Origin: UBA2029 sp037447125
GTDB taxonomy: Bacteria > Chloroflexota > Anaerolineae > Aggregatilineales > Aggregatilineaceae
Direction: 5' to 3'
Length of the DNA: 7,186 bases
Assembly: GCA_037447125.1 (NCBI GenBank)
Contig: JBBIHG010000132.1
Span: 1-7,186, forward strand
This document shows, piece by piece, positions 5,209-7,186 of the stretch. Position numbers and translations under genes: made by a program. How positions within the stretch are numbered: the stretch's first letter is position 1; every line of letters starts with the position of its first letter. Under the pieces are notes generated by a model. That model saw only the letters and a list, made by a program, of their open reading frames with translations. It ran no database searches and was not told where the DNA came from.

Positions 5209-5844
5209 CTACTCAACCACTTCGCCCGGCTCTTCGGCTTCGTCAAACAGCTCGAAGTGCTCAACTACGCTGACCGACTCAACGTCCTCGGCCTCACCTG
5301 GCGGCTGCACATCGTCAGCCTCGCCGGCCTGGGCCGATTCGAAGCCCCGTATCTCGGCCAGGCTTTCGACCGCCTGCCCAGCCAGGTACAGGGGCACTTC
5401 CTCTTCGCGGATGACAACGACCTGCAGCACAGGCGACACGTGAGCGGCGATGCGCACCGGCACCTCGTGCACGCCCAGCTCACGGATGGGGCGCTCGCTG
5501 ATGCGCCGGCGGTTGATGTCCACGCCCGTCTTTTCCAGCAGGGCCTGGGCGATGTCGCGGGTGGTGATCGCGCCGTAGAGCTTGCGGTTCTTGCCCGCCT
5601 TGACGCCGAAGACCAGCTCCACGCCGTGAATCTTCTGCGCGGCTTCGTTCTCCATACTGCGCAGTTCTTCGCGGTGCTTGGCCGACTGCTTGATCAGGTG
5701 CTGGTTCTCGCGCAGGGCGCCCGGCGTGGCCTTGATCGCCAGGCCGCGGGGGATCAGGTAGTTCCGGGCGAAGCCATCCGCCACGGTGATCACGTCGCCG
5801 GCGACCCCGTGCTTGTAGACGTACTCTTTGAGTATGACCTTCAT
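5209..5844 (-). CDS. rplI: Ribosomal protein bL9 with acidic C-terminal extension
   Basis: Protein of the large ribosomal subunit that binds 23S rRNA near the L1 stalk base with its N-terminal domain and reaches out with its C-terminal domain. The 211-residue product shows the N-domain signature MKVILKEYVYKHGVAGDVI and VADGFARNYLIPRGLA (residues 1-36), the connecting helix (about 41-75), and the C domain with KLYGAITTRDIAQAL (89-102) and VHEVPVRIAAHVSPVLQVVV (125-144). Typical bL9 is near 150 residues. Here about 60 extra residues (152-211) are rich in Glu, Asp and Ala and poor in basic residues, so the tail is probably disordered. The start at 5844 is chosen because GAGGAAG lies 6 bases upstream and the family begins MKV; an in-frame ATG at 5859 would add five residues. 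It is the first gene of a probable operon with the zinc-ribbon gene. No convincing promoter was found upstream. Confidence 0.95.
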   Translation of the reverse strand: MKVILKEYVYKHGVAGDVITVADGFARNYLIPRGLAIKATPGALRENQHLIKQSAKHREELRSMENEAAQKIHGVELVFGVKAGKNRKLYGAITTRDIAQALLEKTGVDINRRRISERPIRELGVHEVPVRIAAHVSPVLQVVVIREEEVPLYLAGQAVESLAEIRGFESAQAGEADDVQPPGEAEDVESVSVVEHFELFDEAEEPGEVVE

Positions 5845-5850
5845 CGTCTG

Positions 5851-5857
5851 CTTCCTC
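5851..5857 (-). promoter_or_regulatory. rplI: Ribosome binding site fixing the rplI start
   Basis: GAGGAAG on the minus strand is 6 bases before the ATG at 5844 and overlaps the codons that would be read from the upstream ATG at 5859, which makes the downstream start the better choice. Confidence 0.8.
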
Positions 5858-5911
5858 AACGCTGGATGGTTGCAGGGGGCGCTTCCCGTGTTTCAGGCGG
5901 GCTTTGGTCTT

Positions 5912-5941
5912 GTTGGGGCGAGTTCTGAAACCCGCTCCAAC
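5912..5941. repeat. Diverged intergenic palindrome related to 626-655
   Basis: GTTGGGGCGAGTT (5912-5924) faces its near complement ending GCTCCAAC at 5941. It is a 30-bp imperfect palindrome with a few mismatched or G-T pairs and an open centre. It has the same length and layout as the perfect palindrome at 626-655 (GTNGGGGCG...CCCGC). A nearby GTTTCAGGCGGG (5890-5901) partly complements the CTGAAACCCGC stretch (5925-5935), so a longer fold is possible. It occupies the 174-bp spacer between the XdhC-family gene and rplI, which otherwise shows no gene and no clear promoter. Confidence 0.65.
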
Positions 5942-6018
5942 CGCGAATCTCTATGCTCCGCAATCCGACATGCGCCCTGGTGCAAGGCGGTTATGATACC
6001 GCAATCCCGTGGCGAAAT

Positions 6019-7059
6019 CTAGGGTCTGTTAGCCACCGCTATCCCGCCGGAGCGCTCATTCTTCACGGCGATGATCTCGGCGATGATGCTCAGCGCGATC
6101 TCTTCCGCCGACTTACCGCCCAGGTCCAGCCCCACTGGGGTGTGAATGGGCGGAAGCTGCGTCAGGTCCAGCCCGGCTGCCTGGGCGCGCTCGGCGCGTT
6201 CGACGGCGCGCTGCGGCTTGCCGATGGCCCCCAGGTAGGCGAGAGGGCGCCCGGCCAGCGCGCGCAGCATGGCATCCTCGAAGCGCGGCTCGTGGTTGAG
6301 CGAGACGACATACGTCCGCCGGTTGACGCCGACGTGGGCCACGACCTCCTCCGGCCAGAGGACCAGTACTTCGTCCGCGTCGGGATGCTTTTCGCGGGTG
6401 GCGAAAGCCGGGCGCGCGTCCGTCACCACCGTGCGGAAACCCATCAGCCGGGCGAAGCGCACCAGTGGCACGGCGATCTGCTCCCCGCCGAAGATGAGCA
6501 GCGTGGGCGGGGGCAGGGCCGGCTCCAGCAGGGCGACGCGCCCGTCCGCGTAAGTGACTGATTGCGGCAGGTCGGACTCCAGCGCGGTCAGCGCATCGGC
6601 GCGCACGGCCTCTGGCAGGGGGGCGGAGGCCGTGCCGTCGGGCAGGACGTGAGCGTGCAGAGGGCGCGGGTGCAGCGGCTCGTTGGGCGCGCACAGGGTG
6701 ACGAGGACGCGCGTGAGCGGCGCGCTGAGCAGGTCGAACAGGGCGCGATCCAGCCGCTCGACGAGCACGTCAATCTGCCCGTCGCAGTTGAGGCCAATCT
6801 CGACCAGCGGGTTCTCGACGCGCTTGTAGTGCAGCATCAGCGGGCCGTCGCCGGCCAGCACATCGCCCGCCGCCTCATACACGTCGGTCTCCACGCAGCC
6901 GCCGCTGACTGCTCCGACGAAGCGATTGTCGCTGGTCATAACCATGCGCGCGCCGAGCGGCTGGGCCGACGAGCCGCGGATGCGCACGATGGTCGCCAGG
7001 GCGACGGCTTCGCCGGCGTCGAGCCAGGCCGCTGCTTGGTGGGTGAGGTCGTTGTCCAT
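6019..7059 (-). CDS. XdhC/CoxI-family molybdoenzyme maturation protein
   Basis: Members of this family bind molybdenum cofactor and help its sulfuration and insertion into xanthine-dehydrogenase or CO-dehydrogenase type enzymes, in the cytoplasm. The 346-residue product has the N-terminal XdhC_CoxI domain: LATIVRIRGSSAQPLGARMV (21-40), then AVSGGCVETDVYEAA (50-64) with the conserved SGGC motif, and IGLNCDGQIDVLVERL (88-103). A variable linker (110-184) leads to the Rossmann-like XdhC C-domain (about 186-332): PTLLIFGGEQIAVPLVRFARLMGFRTVVTDARPAFATREKHPDADEV, LGAIGKP (276-282) and IHTPVGLDLGGKSAEEIALSIIAEIIAV. The nucleotide loop reads FGGEQIA where many relatives have a GxGxxA form. No target enzyme lies in the window. 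The start at 7059 fits the family N-terminus but has no clear ribosome binding site; an in-frame ATG at 7167 would add 36 Pro/Gln/Asn-rich residues encoded partly by a tandem repeat, which I reject. Confidence 0.88.
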   Translation of the reverse strand: MDNDLTHQAAAWLDAGEAVALATIVRIRGSSAQPLGARMVMTSDNRFVGAVSGGCVETDVYEAAGDVLAGDGPLMLHYKRVENPLVEIGLNCDGQIDVLVERLDRALFDLLSAPLTRVLVTLCAPNEPLHPRPLHAHVLPDGTASAPLPEAVRADALTALESDLPQSVTYADGRVALLEPALPPPTLLIFGGEQIAVPLVRFARLMGFRTVVTDARPAFATREKHPDADEVLVLWPEEVVAHVGVNRRTYVVSLNHEPRFEDAMLRALAGRPLAYLGAIGKPQRAVERAERAQAAGLDLTQLPPIHTPVGLDLGGKSAEEIALSIIAEIIAVKNERSGGIAVANRP

Positions 7060-7068
7060 AGGTGGTGG

Positions 7069-7096
7069 TTGGTTATTGGTTATTGGTGGTTGGGGG
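7069..7096. repeat. Heptanucleotide tandem repeat upstream of the XdhC-family gene
   Basis: Four consecutive 7-bp units are present on the plus strand: TTGGTTA, TTGGTTA, TTGGTGG and TTGGGGG, preceded by GGTGGTGG (7061-7068). The block ends 9 bp from the start codon, where the ribosome binding site and leader of the XdhC-family gene should be. Its copy number could vary by slippage. Similar TTGGTTA-type arrays are known from intergenic DNA of several bacterial groups (recollection). Confidence 0.75.
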
Positions 7097-7133
7097 TCGG
7101 GAGCGAGCGGTTGCCGGTTGTACTGGTGATCAG

Positions 7134-7174
7134 GCCAGGGATTTACCTTGCTGACGGTGTGCTGCATCCCTGGC
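7134..7174. repeat. 9-bp inverted repeat near the right edge
   Basis: GCCAGGGAT (7134-7142) and ATCCCTGGC (7166-7174) are perfect inverted copies separated by 23 bp. It lies about 75-115 bp before the XdhC-family start, so an operator or a weak hairpin is possible. No promoter could be assigned with confidence, and the end of the neighbouring gene, if any, is outside the window. Confidence 0.45.
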
Positions 7175-7186
7175 TGCCGTGACCAA

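Noticed and set aside
4516..5928. A 470-codon open frame on the plus strand
   Set aside because: It runs antisense across the start of the RodZ-like gene, the zinc-ribbon gene and rplI, all with clear protein evidence. Its product has no recognisable motif. Long antisense open frames are expected in GC-rich coding DNA.
5958..6007. Direct repeat CCGCAATCC (5958-5966 and 5999-6007) and GCGGT/ACCGC dyad upstream of rplI
   Set aside because: The copies are short and no matching -35/-10 pair was found at a fitting distance on either strand, so a promoter or operator call is not supported.

Overview
The window reads as a piece of a GC-rich chromosome from a Chloroflexota bacterium, probably Anaerolineae-like. 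This assignment is an inference. It rests on the threonine-proline-rich tail of the RodZ-like protein, the GTAGGGGCGGGTTTG-type intergenic palindromes, heptanucleotide TTGGTTA repeats, and an MscL carrying a C-terminal zinc ribbon. No rRNA, tRNA or CRISPR array was seen.

Layout, plus strand first. Positions 1-561 hold the C-terminal part of an IS982-family transposase that runs off the left edge. A 63-bp palindromic element follows at 597-659. Then comes mscL (759-1217), encoding a mechanosensitive channel, closed by an intrinsic terminator. A good sigma70-type promoter at 1340-1368 leads into a likely two-gene operon. Its first gene encodes a stand-alone receiver-like protein without the phospho-accepting aspartate (1422-1871). 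Its second encodes a large ArsR-type winged-helix regulator with a long N-terminal domain (1952-3013). The leader between promoter and first gene carries a dyad and GCAA(T) motifs phased every 8 bp.

Minus strand, read right to left. An XdhC/CoxI-family molybdoenzyme-maturation protein lies at 7059-6019, behind a heptanucleotide repeat. An intergenic region with a second, diverged palindrome follows. Then come rplI (5844-5209, ribosomal protein bL9 with an acidic tail), a small zinc-ribbon protein (5184-4855) and a RodZ-like membrane protein (4749-3154). A strong terminator ends the rplI/zinc-ribbon unit, and the promoter for the RodZ-like gene is built into that terminator, with its -35 box in the loop. 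The plus-strand regulator and the RodZ-like gene converge on a 140-bp spacer with a hairpin.

Most genes here are household or regulatory types. I see no defence island, biosynthetic cluster or clearly new multi-gene system. The more unusual points are the degenerate receiver paired with an ArsR regulator, the zinc ribbon on MscL, the merged terminator/promoter, the duplicated TP-rich tail of the RodZ-like protein, and the two related intergenic palindromes.
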